Origin: Janthinobacterium sp. 17J80-10
Lineage (GTDB): Bacteria; Pseudomonadota; Gammaproteobacteria; Burkholderiales; Burkholderiaceae_D
Reading direction: 5' to 3'
Assembly: GCF_004114795.1 (NCBI RefSeq)
Contig: NZ_CP035311.1
Span: forward strand, 3,286,001-3,350,000
DNA: 64,000 nt
Shown here: in pieces, positions 37,491-49,616 of the stretch
How the letters are laid out: each line of letters begins with the position of its first letter
Position numbering within the stretch: the first letter of the stretch is position 1
Program-made: the position numbers and the translations under genes
Notes under the pieces: generated by a model
What the model was told of the DNA's origin: nothing
Seen by the model: only the letters and a program-made list of their open reading frames with translations
Databases searched by the model: none

Positions 37491-38756
37491 ATGCTTCGAT
37501 TGCCTAAGGTTTCCCGTCTTTTTACGCCGCGTCGCCTCGCCGTCACGCTTGCGTTCGCTGCCCTTCCTGCGATCGGCCTGATTGCCAACGGCTGCATTGC
37601 GCAAAGCGCCGCCACCCTCGACCAGGACCTGAACGAAAAAATCGTCATGATCCCGGCACAGTCGCGCTCAATGCCATGGAGTAGCAAGCAGGTCAAGTCG
37701 AGCGGCGGCGATGTCGCCGGATCAGGCGGCAAAGTCGCAGAAGCTGCACGCCCGCGCGGCTGGAACGGCGAACTGGAAACCACGATTTTCATGCCGCCCG
37801 GCGAAGGCCCGTTCCCGCTCCTGGTACTCAATCACGGCAAGGCCCTGGGCGATCCGCGCGCCCAGGAACGCGCACGCTTCCTGGCCATCAGCCGCGAGTT
37901 CGTCAAGCGCGGCTATGTCGTGGTGATCCCGATGCGCAGCGGCTTTTCCAAGTCGAGCGGCGACTACGTCGAGCAGCATTGCGACATGACCGCCAATGGC
38001 CAGATCCAGGCCAATGACTTGCACGATGTCCTGGCATATGCCGTGCGCCAGCCCTGGGTCGACCCGGATCGCATCCTGGTCGGCGGCCAGTCCTATGGTG
38101 GCCTGACTGCCATGGCCTTTGCCACACATGGCTTTCCCGGCGTCAAAGGTGTGCTGAACTTTGCCGGCGGCCTGCGCACCCAGGGCTGCCCCTGGCAAGC
38201 CTCACTGGTGCGCGCCTTCGGCAGCTTTGGCAGCCAGTCGCGCGTGCCCAGCCTCTGGTTCTATGGTGAAAACGACAGCTATTTCAACCACGAACTGGCC
38301 GACCGCATGCACCAGGCATACACCGATGCAGGCGGCAAGGCGACCCTTGTCAAGTTCGGCGCGTTCAAGCATGATGCCCATGGCATGAGCGGCAGCCGCG
38401 ACGGCGTGCGCATCTGGTGGCCGGAAACGGAAAAATTCCTGCGCCGGATCGGTATGCCCACGGAAGAAATCTTCAAGATCGCCGAACCGGCAGCATTGCC
38501 CCACAGCGGTTTTGCCGCCCTCGACGATGCCGGCGCCGTACCCTACCTGCGCGAGCAAGGGCGCGAGCAATACCGCACTTTCCTGAGCAAATCCCAGCCG
38601 CGCGCCTTTGCACTTTCCCCTTCGGGGGCCTGGAGCTGGGTGGAAGATGGCGACGATCCGGCGGCGCGTGCCTTGTCCAATTGCCAGAAAAACAGCGCCC
38701 AGCCCTGCAAGCTGTATGCGATTGACGACAAAGTCGTCTGGACCGACAAGACCTGA
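37491..38756 (+). CDS. Exported alpha/beta hydrolase (dienelactone hydrolase-like)
   Basis: A 421-residue protein. A signal peptide or anchor spans about residues 15-40, ending near NGCIAQSA; the Cys is not in a perfect lipobox. The hydrolase fold shows the nucleophile elbow GGQSYGG (about residue 200), the acid in GENDSYF and the His in FKHDAHGM. The natural substrate is unknown. I use the ATG at 37491; upstream sequence in frame lacks homology. It converges with the carboxymuconolactone decarboxylase gene, with the two stops adjacent. Confidence 0.8.
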   Translation: MLRLPKVSRLFTPRRLAVTLAFAALPAIGLIANGCIAQSAATLDQDLNEKIVMIPAQSRSMPWSSKQVKSSGGDVAGSGGKVAEAARPRGWNGELETTIFMPPGEGPFPLLVLNHGKALGDPRAQERARFLAISREFVKRGYVVVIPMRSGFSKSSGDYVEQHCDMTANGQIQANDLHDVLAYAVRQPWVDPDRILVGGQSYGGLTAMAFATHGFPGVKGVLNFAGGLRTQGCPWQASLVRAFGSFGSQSRVPSLWFYGENDSYFNHELADRMHQAYTDAGGKATLVKFGAFKHDAHGMSGSRDGVRIWWPETEKFLRRIGMPTEEIFKIAEPAALPHSGFAALDDAGAVPYLREQGREQYRTFLSKSQPRAFALSPSGAWSWVEDGDDPAARALSNCQKNSAQPCKLYAIDDKVVWTDKT

Positions 38757-39134
38757 TCAGACCTTGCCGGCATCCTTCAACACTTCATGCGCGGCGCGAA
38801 AAGCGTCGACCGCCAGCGGCACGCCGCAATAGACGGTGGCGTGCAGCAGCACTTCACGGATTTCTTCCACGGTCGCGCCATTGTTCAGCGCACCGCGCAC
38901 GTGGCCCTTCAATTCATGCGAACGCCCCAGCGCCGTCAGCATCGATAGCGTGATCAGGCTGCGGGTCTTGAAATCGAGCCCGTCCCGGCACCACACCGTG
39001 CCCCAGGCATTGCGCGTGATGTAATCCTGCAAAGGCTTGGTGAATTCGTCGACATTGGCAAAGGCCTTCTCGACAAAGGCATCGCCCATTACCTGCTTGC
39101 GCACCTGCAAACCATCTTCGTATTGCTCATCCAT
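38757..39134 (-). CDS. Carboxymuconolactone decarboxylase family protein
   Basis: A 125-residue protein matching 4-carboxymuconolactone decarboxylase: GDAFVEKAFANVDEFTKPLQDYITRNAWGTVW, DFKTRSLITLSML, HELKGHVRGALNNGATVEEIREVLLHA and YCGVPLAVDAFR. PcaC acts in the protocatechuate branch of the beta-ketoadipate pathway, but no other pca gene is here. The true role may be a related decarboxylase or peroxidase. ATG at 39134. Confidence 0.85.
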   Translation of the reverse strand: MDEQYEDGLQVRKQVMGDAFVEKAFANVDEFTKPLQDYITRNAWGTVWCRDGLDFKTRSLITLSMLTALGRSHELKGHVRGALNNGATVEEIREVLLHATVYCGVPLAVDAFRAAHEVLKDAGKV

Positions 39135-39254
39135 GCTGGTCTTCCTGATCAAAAAAATAACTGTGGCACGATACGCCAAGGCGTACTCAGGGTCAATATC
39201 GCCGGACCCTGCAGCCGGTAGCGCTGGCCTGAATCCTGTACAATCCGCCCCATC

Positions 39255-41486
<2,232 letters not shown>

Positions 41487-41703
41487 GTTTGCATCATGCA
41501 AAAGCCCGGCGCTGGCCTGCATTGCTGGGTCAGCGGCAGCTCATGCCATGCGACCTTACAACGAACATCGACGCACAGACACGAAATATTGAGCTAGATT
41601 TAACTATTGCGCAGAAGAAACAATACTTTGACAAAGCGCAAAGTTAGTTGCATTGCTTGCATTACAGTTCCCCATCGACCACGGGTCACACGGGGTGCAA
41701 GCA

Positions 41704-43767
41704 ATGATATTTTTGCAACAAAGGCAATGTAAGTTACTTGGAAATTTTCAATTAACTTGCAATCCCTTCTACAAGACCGCGGGCGTTACCCGCTCCCCGG
41801 GAAAGTTGCAAAGTTTGCAAATTGCTCGATGGGCCCGGCCGCATTGCACGGCATTGGTCGGCGTACTGCTGAATTGCCTCACCCCAGTTTCGCAGGCCGC
41901 CACGGCGCCATCGGATCTAGGGACCCTGTCGCTGGAAGAACTTGCCAACATCCAGGTTATCTCTGTCTCAAAAAAGGCGGAACCGCTTGCCGATGCGGCC
42001 GCCTCGGTATTTGTCATTACGGCAGATGATATCCGGCGCTCCGGCGTGAGCCGCCTGCCCGATGCCTTGCGTCTGGCACCGAACCTGCACGTCGCACAAG
42101 CCAGCGCCAATGGGTATGCCATCAGTGCGCGGGGACTCAATGGCAGCAACACCAGCGCGCCCAATAAAATGCTGGTCCTGATCGATGGGCGCTCGGTATA
42201 TACGCCGCTGTTCTCCGGCGTCTTCTGGGATGTGCAGGATGTCATGCTGGAAGACGTCGAGCGCATCGAAGTGATCAGCGGGCCCGCCGGGACGCTGTGG
42301 GGCGTCAATGCCGTCAACGGCGTCATCAATATCATCACCCGGCCGGCAAAAGATACCCAAGGCACCCTCGCAGCAGCGGGGAAAGGCAATCGCGAGGAAA
42401 ATGCGTCGTTGCGCCACGGCGGAAAGATCGGCGCCGACGGCAATTACCGGATCTACCTGAATTACGCCGATCGCAAGAATACCTCGCTGGAAAATGGCAA
42501 CCCGGTCAACGATGCCTCGCACAAGACGCAGGCAGGCTTCCGTACCGATTGGGCCAGCGCACGGAACCAGCTGACCGTCGAAGGCAATGTCTACCAGGGC
42601 GCGCAGGAGCAGCCGGCGCCTGGCTCGATCGTCATCCCGGGGCCGAACCTGGCTCTTGGCGACATCCGCGTTTCGGGCTTCAATCTGCTGTCGCACTGGA
42701 CGCATCGCCTTGACGGTGGCGCCAGCGTCAATGTGCAGGCCTATTATGACCGCACCAAGCGCGCCATCCCACCCTTCTTCGCAGAAACCCTCGACATTGC
42801 CGATGTCCAGTTCCAGCATGCCCTGAAGCCGCTGGGAGCGCATGCAATCGTATGGGGCGCCAACTACCGTTACAGCATGGACCGGGTCACCAACAGTGAT
42901 TTTTTCGCATTTCTGCCCGCCAATCTCAACCAGCGCTGGGCCAGCCTGTTCGCCCAGGATGAAATTACGCTGCGCGATGATCTGAAGCTGACCCTTGGTG
43001 CGCGCATGGAACGCAACGACTACACCGGCACCGAATTTTTGCCATCGGCGCGGCTGGCGTGGAAAACCACCCCGACGTCCCTGGCATGGGCCGCCGCATC
43101 GCGCACCGTGCGCGCACCGTCACGCCTGGACCGCGACGCCTACGTGCCGGGCCGACCCCCTTTCCTGCTCGACGGCGGCTCCAACGTTGTTTCTGAAGTC
43201 GCGAAAGTGTTCGAGATCGGCTACCGCGGCCAGCCGACGTCCCGCCTGTCCTACTCGCTGACGCTCTTCCATAACCGCTACGATGACTTGCGCACGCAGG
43301 AACTCGCGCCAAGCCAGACCTTCGTGTTCTTTGGCAATCAGATGGAAGGCAAGGCCAGCGGCATGGAAATATGGGGCACATGGCAAGCCTCGCGTCAGTG
43401 GCGCCTGTCGGGCGGTCTGACGATGCTGCGCGAACGGCTGCGTCTCAAGCCTGGCAGTATCGATGTCGCGGCCGTCAATGCCACGGGTCTTGATCCGGGC
43501 TACCGGGCGATGCTGCGCGCTTCTGTCGATCTCTCCAGCACCAGCGAACTGGACATGATCGTGCGCCACGTCGACGCGCTGTCCAGCCCGACCGTACCGG
43601 AATACACAACGGTGGACTTGCGCTATGGCTGGAAAGTGCGCCCGGACCTGGAGTTCTCGGTCACTGCACAAAACCTGCTGGGGGGCGGGCATGCCGAATA
43701 TGGCGATGCAACAACGCGCAGCGAATTCGACCGCAGCCTGTTTGTCAAACTTGTCAGTCGTTTCTAG
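41704..43767 (+). CDS. TonB-dependent outer membrane receptor (first gene of a signalling operon)
   Basis: A 687-residue receptor. A positively charged N-terminus leads to a signal peptide (about residues 45-72, ending SQAATAP). The plug domain shows VISVSKKAEPLADAAASVFVITADDI, DALRLAPNLHV, ISARGLNG, LIDGRSVY, and VERIEVISGPAGTLWGVNAVNGVINIITR. The beta barrel ends in Phe. GGGG precedes the ATG at 41704. It is followed by YfiR, histidine kinase, receiver and GGDEF-EAL genes. The ligand is not evident; siderophore, vitamin or a signal are options. Confidence 0.88.
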   Translation: MIFLQQRQCKLLGNFQLTCNPFYKTAGVTRSPGKLQSLQIARWARPHCTALVGVLLNCLTPVSQAATAPSDLGTLSLEELANIQVISVSKKAEPLADAAASVFVITADDIRRSGVSRLPDALRLAPNLHVAQASANGYAISARGLNGSNTSAPNKMLVLIDGRSVYTPLFSGVFWDVQDVMLEDVERIEVISGPAGTLWGVNAVNGVINIITRPAKDTQGTLAAAGKGNREENASLRHGGKIGADGNYRIYLNYADRKNTSLENGNPVNDASHKTQAGFRTDWASARNQLTVEGNVYQGAQEQPAPGSIVIPGPNLALGDIRVSGFNLLSHWTHRLDGGASVNVQAYYDRTKRAIPPFFAETLDIADVQFQHALKPLGAHAIVWGANYRYSMDRVTNSDFFAFLPANLNQRWASLFAQDEITLRDDLKLTLGARMERNDYTGTEFLPSARLAWKTTPTSLAWAAASRTVRAPSRLDRDAYVPGRPPFLLDGGSNVVSEVAKVFEIGYRGQPTSRLSYSLTLFHNRYDDLRTQELAPSQTFVFFGNQMEGKASGMEIWGTWQASRQWRLSGGLTMLRERLRLKPGSIDVAAVNATGLDPGYRAMLRASVDLSSTSELDMIVRHVDALSSPTVPEYTTVDLRYGWKVRPDLEFSVTAQNLLGGGHAEYGDATTRSEFDRSLFVKLVSRF

Positions 43768-43775
43768 GCGATGGC

Positions 43776-44387
43776 GTGCATGAGCAGGCAACTATCCAGG
43801 GCAGCAAGAATCTCGTGAAAGCTTCGACCATCATCCCTGCTCCGCTGCGCCCCGCGACCTTCGTCCTGGTGCTGTTACTGGCATGGACAAGCATGTTCCA
43901 GGACAGCCGTGCCGGTGTGGCTGCCGAGGGTTCGCTTGAATATTCGGTCAAGGGTGCCTACCTGTTGAAGTTCGGCGACTTTGTCGAATGGCCGGCCAGC
44001 GCATTTCCCTTCACGGATACGCCGTTGCTGATTACTGTTCTCGGCGACGATCCATTCGGTCCGATGCTCGATCAACTGGGCAAGGGACGCGCCATCGCCG
44101 GCCGTACAGTCACGGTGCGACGCACGTCCAAGGCAGAGGAGGCACGCAATGCGCATATCCTGTATATCAGCCAGTCCGAAAGGAACAACCTGAAAGCGAT
44201 CCTGGCCAGTCTGCAGGACAGGAATATATTGACCGTCGCCGATTTTGAGCACCCGGGAATCGCCATTGCATTCGTCATAGACAACGACAAGGTGCGTTTT
44301 GATGTCAACCTCGACCAGGTCGAGCAAGCCGGCTTGAAAGTAAGCTCCAAGCTGCTGGGTGTGGCAAGAACCGTGAGAGGCAAATGA
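43776..44387 (+). CDS. YfiR-like periplasmic protein (DUF4154)
   Basis: A 203-residue protein with a signal peptide (hydrophobic run about residues 28-40). The YfiR core is visible: EYSVKGAYLLKFGDFVEWP, LLITVLGDDPFGPMLDQL, RNAHILYIS, ILTVADFEHPGIAIAFVIDNDKVRFDVNLDQVEQAGLKVSSKLLGVAR. In Pseudomonas YfiR represses the cyclase YfiN. Here it lies between a TonB receptor and a histidine kinase. The start is a GTG at 43776, or at 43815; both have weak ribosome sites. The HK start lies one base after its stop. Confidence 0.85.
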   Translation: MHEQATIQGSKNLVKASTIIPAPLRPATFVLVLLLAWTSMFQDSRAGVAAEGSLEYSVKGAYLLKFGDFVEWPASAFPFTDTPLLITVLGDDPFGPMLDQLGKGRAIAGRTVTVRRTSKAEEARNAHILYISQSERNNLKAILASLQDRNILTVADFEHPGIAIAFVIDNDKVRFDVNLDQVEQAGLKVSSKLLGVARTVRGK

Positions 44388-44388
44388 A

Positions 44389-45861
44389 ATGAAGCGATTC
44401 CGCGACCTGCCGCTACGCCGCAAGCTGCTTGGCATGATGCTCTTGAGTAGCGGCGTCGCGCTGTTGCTCGCAATGATCGCCATCGTGGTCTACGATTCGT
44501 ACGATTACGCGCAACAGAAAATCAAGGATTTGCGTACGCAAGCCCAGGTCGTTGGCCAGACGAGCATTGCCGCGCTGAGCTTCAATGACGTTCAGGCGGC
44601 AACCGAATACCTGGCCGCGCTCAAGGCCAAGCCAAGCATCGCCGCCGGTGCGTTGTATCGCCCCGATGGCAAATTGTTCGCCAGCTATACCAAGGCCGGG
44701 TCGCCGGCCACTCTCCCGAAGATGCAAAGTCCCGGCTACCGGATTCACGGCGGTGAAGTGGAGTTGTACCACTTGATCTTGCAGCCAAAAAGTAGCGAAG
44801 CGGCCGGGACGGTTTACCTGCGTGCCGACTTGCAACAAATCACACGCACCATCCGTTATGGCGGCATTGTATTTTTGGTGATGCTTGTTTCCTTGTGTGC
44901 GGGTTGGTGGATCTCTACCAGGCAGCAGCAACTGATTTCCACACCAATACTGGAAATTGCCAGCGTTGCGCAAGCCGTTATCGACCGCAAGGATTACAGC
45001 CTGCGCGCTGCCAAATACAGTAATGACGAGATTGGTTCATTGACGGATGCATTCAATCAAATGCTTGCCCATATTCAGGAGCGTGATGCGCGCTTGATCG
45101 CATTTAACGAGTCATTGCAGAAAGAGATTGAGGAACGAAAACAGACTCAGCTTGCTCTCAAACACAATATGCAAGAACTCGCGCGCTCCAATGCCGAACT
45201 GGAACAGTTTGCCTATGTTTCCTCGCATGACCTCCAGGAACCATTACGCATGGTTGCCTCCTACACACAATTACTGGAAAAGCGTTATAGCGATAAATTC
45301 GATGAGAAGGGGCTGCTGTTCATGCACTATATCGTCGATGGCGCCAAGCGCATGCAGCAATTGATCGATGACTTGCTGATGTTTTCCCGGGTTGGCACAC
45401 GCGGCAAGGAGTTGCAACCAATTGCCATCGAAAGCGTATTACGCACTGCCCTGCTGAATCTCCGCCCCGCAATCCAGGAAAGTGGCGCAAAAATCAGCCA
45501 CGATCCATTTCCTGTGGTCATGGGTGATGCAACGCAACTTACCCAGGTTTTCCAGAATCTGCTCAGCAATGCGATCAAATTTTGCGGCAAAAACATTCCT
45601 CTTGTCCATATTGGCGTGACAAAGAAAGATAACTACTGGCAATTCGCTATCGAGGATAACGGCATCGGTATCGAGCCAGAGCACTTCGATCGCATCTTCG
45701 TGATTTTTCAGCGCTTGCATGGCCGTACGGACTATCCCGGATCGGGAATCGGCCTGGCCATCTGTAAAAAAATCGTGGACCGGCATGGCGGGCATATCTG
45801 GGTCGAATCACACCCGGCCCAGGGCGCGACTTTTTATTTCACCCTGAAAGAAGCCCTATGA
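44389..45861 (+). CDS. Membrane histidine kinase (CHASE8-like, HAMP, phytochrome-type HisKA)
   Basis: A 490-residue kinase: TM at about 12-35, periplasmic CHASE8-like sensor (about 36-150), TM at about 158-180, HAMP (about 180-235), coiled coil, HisKA with phospho-acceptor His280 in YVSSHDLQEPLRM, and ATPase (LLSNAIKFCG; DNGIGI; GSGIGLAICKK). The periplasmic sensor sits in the compartment of YfiR, encoded one base upstream. Its ATGA overlap with the receiver gene indicates coupled translation, so the receiver is the likely phosphate acceptor. Confidence 0.9.
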   Translation: MKRFRDLPLRRKLLGMMLLSSGVALLLAMIAIVVYDSYDYAQQKIKDLRTQAQVVGQTSIAALSFNDVQAATEYLAALKAKPSIAAGALYRPDGKLFASYTKAGSPATLPKMQSPGYRIHGGEVELYHLILQPKSSEAAGTVYLRADLQQITRTIRYGGIVFLVMLVSLCAGWWISTRQQQLISTPILEIASVAQAVIDRKDYSLRAAKYSNDEIGSLTDAFNQMLAHIQERDARLIAFNESLQKEIEERKQTQLALKHNMQELARSNAELEQFAYVSSHDLQEPLRMVASYTQLLEKRYSDKFDEKGLLFMHYIVDGAKRMQQLIDDLLMFSRVGTRGKELQPIAIESVLRTALLNLRPAIQESGAKISHDPFPVVMGDATQLTQVFQNLLSNAIKFCGKNIPLVHIGVTKKDNYWQFAIEDNGIGIEPEHFDRIFVIFQRLHGRTDYPGSGIGLAICKKIVDRHGGHIWVESHPAQGATFYFTLKEAL

Positions 45862-46331
45862 ATTTGCAGAGCGAAGCAACACCAGGCACTTTGCGGGAAG
45901 TGGAAATTCTTTTGGTTGAAGACAATCCAGGTGATGTACTGCTCACCAAGGAAGCGCTCCTCGAAGGAAAAGTACGTAACCGCTTGCATTGGGCACGGGA
46001 TGGCGTGGAAGCATTGGCATTCCTGGAATGCAAGCCACCCTTTATCGAAGCACCCTATCCGGACGTCATTTTTCTCGATCTCAATCTGCCGCGAAAGAGC
46101 GGCCATGACGTGTTGAATTTCATTAAATCGGATCCGCGTTTCAAGCGCATTCCTGTCGTGATTCTCACCAGTTCCAAGGCTGAATCGGATGTATTGAAAA
46201 GCTATGACCATTTCGCCAATTGCTATGTCAGCAAGCCGGTTGATCTCGAAAAATTCATGTCAGTAATCCAGTCGATCAATCATTTCTGGCTCAAGGTCGT
46301 CACCCTGCCAAACGAAACAGATGAAACGTGA
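45858..46331 (+). CDS. Stand-alone response regulator (Rcp1 type)
   Basis: A 157-residue receiver without output domain. Acidic pocket (LVEDNPGD), phospho-acceptor Asp74 in FLDLNLPRKSGHDVL, Thr/Ser in ILTSSKAE and Lys in VSKPVD are all present. The sequence is of the Rcp1 kind, which often pairs with phytochrome-like kinases; here it pairs with the upstream kinase (4-base overlap). It overlaps the next gene by 11 bases, so phosphate or protein contact with the GGDEF-EAL protein is likely. Confidence 0.9.
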   Translation: MNLQSEATPGTLREVEILLVEDNPGDVLLTKEALLEGKVRNRLHWARDGVEALAFLECKPPFIEAPYPDVIFLDLNLPRKSGHDVLNFIKSDPRFKRIPVVILTSSKAESDVLKSYDHFANCYVSKPVDLEKFMSVIQSINHFWLKVVTLPNETDET

Positions 46332-48387
46332 CGCTATTCAAATCCTGCTAATAGAGGACAATCCAGGCGATGTCGAACTGATTGCCGACATGCTGGCTGA
46401 CAGGCCACTGTTCGAGCTGGTCTATGCGGACCGTCTGTCCATTGGCCTCGGGCATCTGAAGGCCAGGCCGATTTCCCTGATTTTGCTGGATCTGTCGCTA
46501 CCCGACAGCCTGGGACTCAGCACGTTCAGCAAAGTGCATGGGCAAGCGCCGCACATCCCGATCGTGGTACTCACCGGGACCACCGATGAAAGTATCGGCC
46601 TGTCCGCTGTCAAGGCGGGGGCACAGGATTACCTGATCAAGGGCCGTGTCGATTCCCAGCTCCTGTCACGCACATTGAGCTATGCAATTGAACGCAAGCG
46701 CTTTGAAAAGGCGCTCGGCGATAGCGAGGAAAAGCTGCGCACCGTGGTAGAGTCCGTGCGCGAAATCATCTTCCGGATTGACACGGATTGCCGCCTTACC
46801 TTCCTGAATACGGCCTGGACCAAGATCCTGGGCTTCCCGGCCGAGGGCTCCCTCGAACAACCGCTGCACGCATTCATTCACGAGGAAGACCGGGCGCGTT
46901 GCTTCGACATGATGACCCAGCTGCTACGCCAGGAACAGGATAGCCTGCGATTTGAAGCGCGCCTCCTGAAACAGGATGCCGTGCCGGTCTGGATGGAAGC
47001 CGACATGGCGCTGAACCTGGATGTCCATGGCACGGTGGAAGGGATTGTCGGCACGCTTGACGACATCAGCGAACGCAAGAAAAATGAAGAAAGGCTGCTG
47101 TACATGGCCAATCACGATGCGCTGACCGGCCTGCCCAATCGCAACCTGTTCGAAGACCGCCTTAACCAGGCCATTACCCAATCGACGCGAACGCACAAGC
47201 TTGTCGCCATCATCTTCATGGATCTCGACCAGTTCAAGATGGTCAATGACAGTCTGGGGCATGACCAGGGCGACATCCTGCTGTGCGAAGTCGCAGCGCG
47301 TCTCCTGGAAACCATTCGCGCTGGCGACACGGTGGCGCGTCTTGGCGGTGATGAATTCGTGATTGTCCTCTCGGAGCTCGAATCCACGGAAGATGCCGTC
47401 GCGATCGCCCGTAAAATCATGAAAGCGCTCGAGAAACCGGTAGTCCTGAAGAACCAGGAAATCTCCGTGGCGGGAAGCATCGGCATCGCCATGTTCCCAA
47501 AGGATGGCGACTCCATTTCGCAACTGGTGCGCAATGCCGATACGGCGATGTACCGTTCCAAGGAACTCGGCCGCAAGCAAATCTGCTTCTACTCGCCCGA
47601 AATGAACGCCAAGCTGCTGGAGCGCCTGACGCTAGAAAATGACATGCGGCGCGCGATCCAGCGCAATGAATTCGAAGTGCATTACCAGCCCAAGCTGGAC
47701 GTATCGACCGGCCGCATTCTCGGCTTTGAAGCCTTGCTGCGCTGGGAACACCCGGTGCGGGGCACGATCAGTCCGGACAAAATCATTCCTCTGGCGGAAT
47801 CCTCAGGACTGATCCTGGCGATCGGCAGCTGGGTCTTGCGCACCGCTTGCGAACAGCTGGTGCAATGGCAACGGCAAGGCTACAGCGACTTGACCATGGC
47901 AGTGAATTTATCGGCGCGCCAATTCTGGAAAGAAGATCTGGTCGAGCACATCGCCGAGATCCTGAAGGAAACCGGCCTGGCGCCTGAGTGCCTGGAGCTG
48001 GAAATCACCGAAAGCAGTGTGATGCGCAATGCGGAAGAGACGATTTCAACGCTGAGCAAGCTTCATGACATGGGCATCACCTTATCGATCGATGACTTTG
48101 GCACCGGCTATTCCAGCCTGTCCTACCTGAAGCGTTTTCCCATTCAAGCCCTGAAAGTGGATCAGTCTTTCGTGCGCGACATTACGGTAGACAGGGATGC
48201 CGCTGCCATCGCCCAGGGCATCATCGCACTGGGGCATTCCATGAACCTGCAAGTGGTTGCCGAAGGCGTACAGACCCAGTCGCAGTTCGATCTCCTGAAG
48301 CTGTGGCACTGCAACGCGATGCAAGGCTATTTGTTTAGCAAGCCAGTGTCAGGCAGCGCAGCATTTGACTTGATCCGGAAAGAATGA
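46321..48387 (+). CDS. Receiver-PAS-GGDEF-EAL dual-domain c-di-GMP enzyme
   Basis: A 688-residue protein. Receiver (1-125: IEDNPGD, LLDLSLPD, VLTGTTDE, DYLIKGR), PAS (about 135-250), GGDEF (about 265-430) and EAL (about 440-688). GGDEF is intact near residue 342, with RxxD inhibitory site (RAGD) upstream. The EAL catalytic set is complete: EALLRW, NLSARQF, ELEITES, DDFGTGYSSLSYLK, KVDQSF, VAEGVQ, and QGYLFSKP. Both synthesis and breakdown of c-di-GMP are possible, chosen by receiver phosphorylation and the PAS ligand. Output of the five-gene operon. Confidence 0.92.
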   Translation: MKRDAIQILLIEDNPGDVELIADMLADRPLFELVYADRLSIGLGHLKARPISLILLDLSLPDSLGLSTFSKVHGQAPHIPIVVLTGTTDESIGLSAVKAGAQDYLIKGRVDSQLLSRTLSYAIERKRFEKALGDSEEKLRTVVESVREIIFRIDTDCRLTFLNTAWTKILGFPAEGSLEQPLHAFIHEEDRARCFDMMTQLLRQEQDSLRFEARLLKQDAVPVWMEADMALNLDVHGTVEGIVGTLDDISERKKNEERLLYMANHDALTGLPNRNLFEDRLNQAITQSTRTHKLVAIIFMDLDQFKMVNDSLGHDQGDILLCEVAARLLETIRAGDTVARLGGDEFVIVLSELESTEDAVAIARKIMKALEKPVVLKNQEISVAGSIGIAMFPKDGDSISQLVRNADTAMYRSKELGRKQICFYSPEMNAKLLERLTLENDMRRAIQRNEFEVHYQPKLDVSTGRILGFEALLRWEHPVRGTISPDKIIPLAESSGLILAIGSWVLRTACEQLVQWQRQGYSDLTMAVNLSARQFWKEDLVEHIAEILKETGLAPECLELEITESSVMRNAEETISTLSKLHDMGITLSIDDFGTGYSSLSYLKRFPIQALKVDQSFVRDITVDRDAAAIAQGIIALGHSMNLQVVAEGVQTQSQFDLLKLWHCNAMQGYLFSKPVSGSAAFDLIRKE

Positions 48388-48401
48388 ACCATTCCGGGTC
48401 T

Positions 48402-49616
48402 TTACTTCGAAGACAATGGAGGAAGTGTACTGCTATCCAGCAACTGCCCTCGATATAGCGCAGCGATCATGTCCGATTGCGTCAGCATGCCGGCCAGGCG
48501 ACCCTCAGCATCGACAACGGGCATATGGTGCTTGCCCTTGTCCGAAAACACCGGGACAAGTTCAACAATATGGGTATCGACACTGGTAGTCATGACGCCC
48601 TTGCTCATGATCTGGCCGACTACATCCGGCTTGTCCGAGTGCGTCTCGCCATCACGCCGCACCAGGTAACGAAGCCGGTCGTTGACGCTGCCAAACCGAT
48701 CCGGGTTGGCATGCTTCATAAAGTCGACCAGGGTGACGATGCCGATCACGCGGTGAGCGCGATTGACGACGGGGAGCGCCTTGATGTTGTGCCAGCGCAG
48801 CAGATTCCACGCCTCTTCGAGCGTCGTGCCGAATTCAACCGTAACCACGTCACGTGACATGATATTCGCGCAAGTGATTTCACCAAGGCGGCGGCGGAAG
48901 GCATGACGCTCGGTTTGCAGAAACAAGTCTTCCAGATCGTCGCGACTGATATCCAGGACCTGGTTGTATTGCTTGAGCACTGCATCCAGGTCTTCCGGCG
49001 TGAAGCCGACCCTGTCGATCGGCGGTGCATCGTCCGTGTGATGGATATTGGCATGCTCGGCTTGCAAGACATGCGGATAACGGCGGCCGGTGGCATTGTT
49101 GAAAAATAGTGCAAGTAACAGCATCAACAGGGAATTGAGTGCGACTGGCATCAGCACGAAACCAAAACCCAGCGCCTTGATCGCCGGGCCGCCCAGCACG
49201 GCGGTAAGCGCAATGGCGCCACCCGGTGGATGCAGGCAGCGACAAGCCAGCATCGCGGCAATCGCCAGGCTTGCTGCGACCGCCGCAGCCCACAGCGGAT
49301 CGGGAATCCAGGATGCCACGGCAACCCCCACCAGCGCCGCAATGCTATTGCCGCCTATCACGGACCACGGCTGTGCCAGGGGACTGGATGGCACCGCAAA
49401 CAACAGGACTGCGGATGCCCCCATCGGCGCAATCAGGAGCGGAATACTGGCGCTGGGCCCCAGCACAAGCCGGGTCACCAGGCCTGTCAAGAGGATACCG
49501 AACAAGGCGCCGGCACAGGCGCGCAAGCGCTCCTTGCCATTGATGAACACTGCCTGCGGCAAAAACATCCGGATACGGGACGACAAGGATCGGCTACGCG
49601 AAAGGTGATTGCCCAT
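48402..49616 (-). CDS. HPP family membrane protein with CBS domains
   Basis: A 404-residue protein. The N-terminal HPP domain (about 25-175) has four or five hydrophobic helices and the motif LHPPGGA. The C-terminal part has a CBS pair (about 245-300 and 335-395: NIMSRDVVTVEFGTTLEEAWNLL; MTTSVDTHIVELVPVF). HPP proteins include nitrite transporters of cyanobacteria and plastids; CBS domains bind adenine nucleotides. Nitrite uptake would fit NirK in the window, but this is inference. It converges with the GGDEF-EAL gene. Confidence 0.83.
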   Translation of the reverse strand: MGNHLSRSRSLSSRIRMFLPQAVFINGKERLRACAGALFGILLTGLVTRLVLGPSASIPLLIAPMGASAVLLFAVPSSPLAQPWSVIGGNSIAALVGVAVASWIPDPLWAAAVAASLAIAAMLACRCLHPPGGAIALTAVLGGPAIKALGFGFVLMPVALNSLLMLLLALFFNNATGRRYPHVLQAEHANIHHTDDAPPIDRVGFTPEDLDAVLKQYNQVLDISRDDLEDLFLQTERHAFRRRLGEITCANIMSRDVVTVEFGTTLEEAWNLLRWHNIKALPVVNRAHRVIGIVTLVDFMKHANPDRFGSVNDRLRYLVRRDGETHSDKPDVVGQIMSKGVMTTSVDTHIVELVPVFSDKGKHHMPVVDAEGRLAGMLTQSDMIAALYRGQLLDSSTLPPLSSK

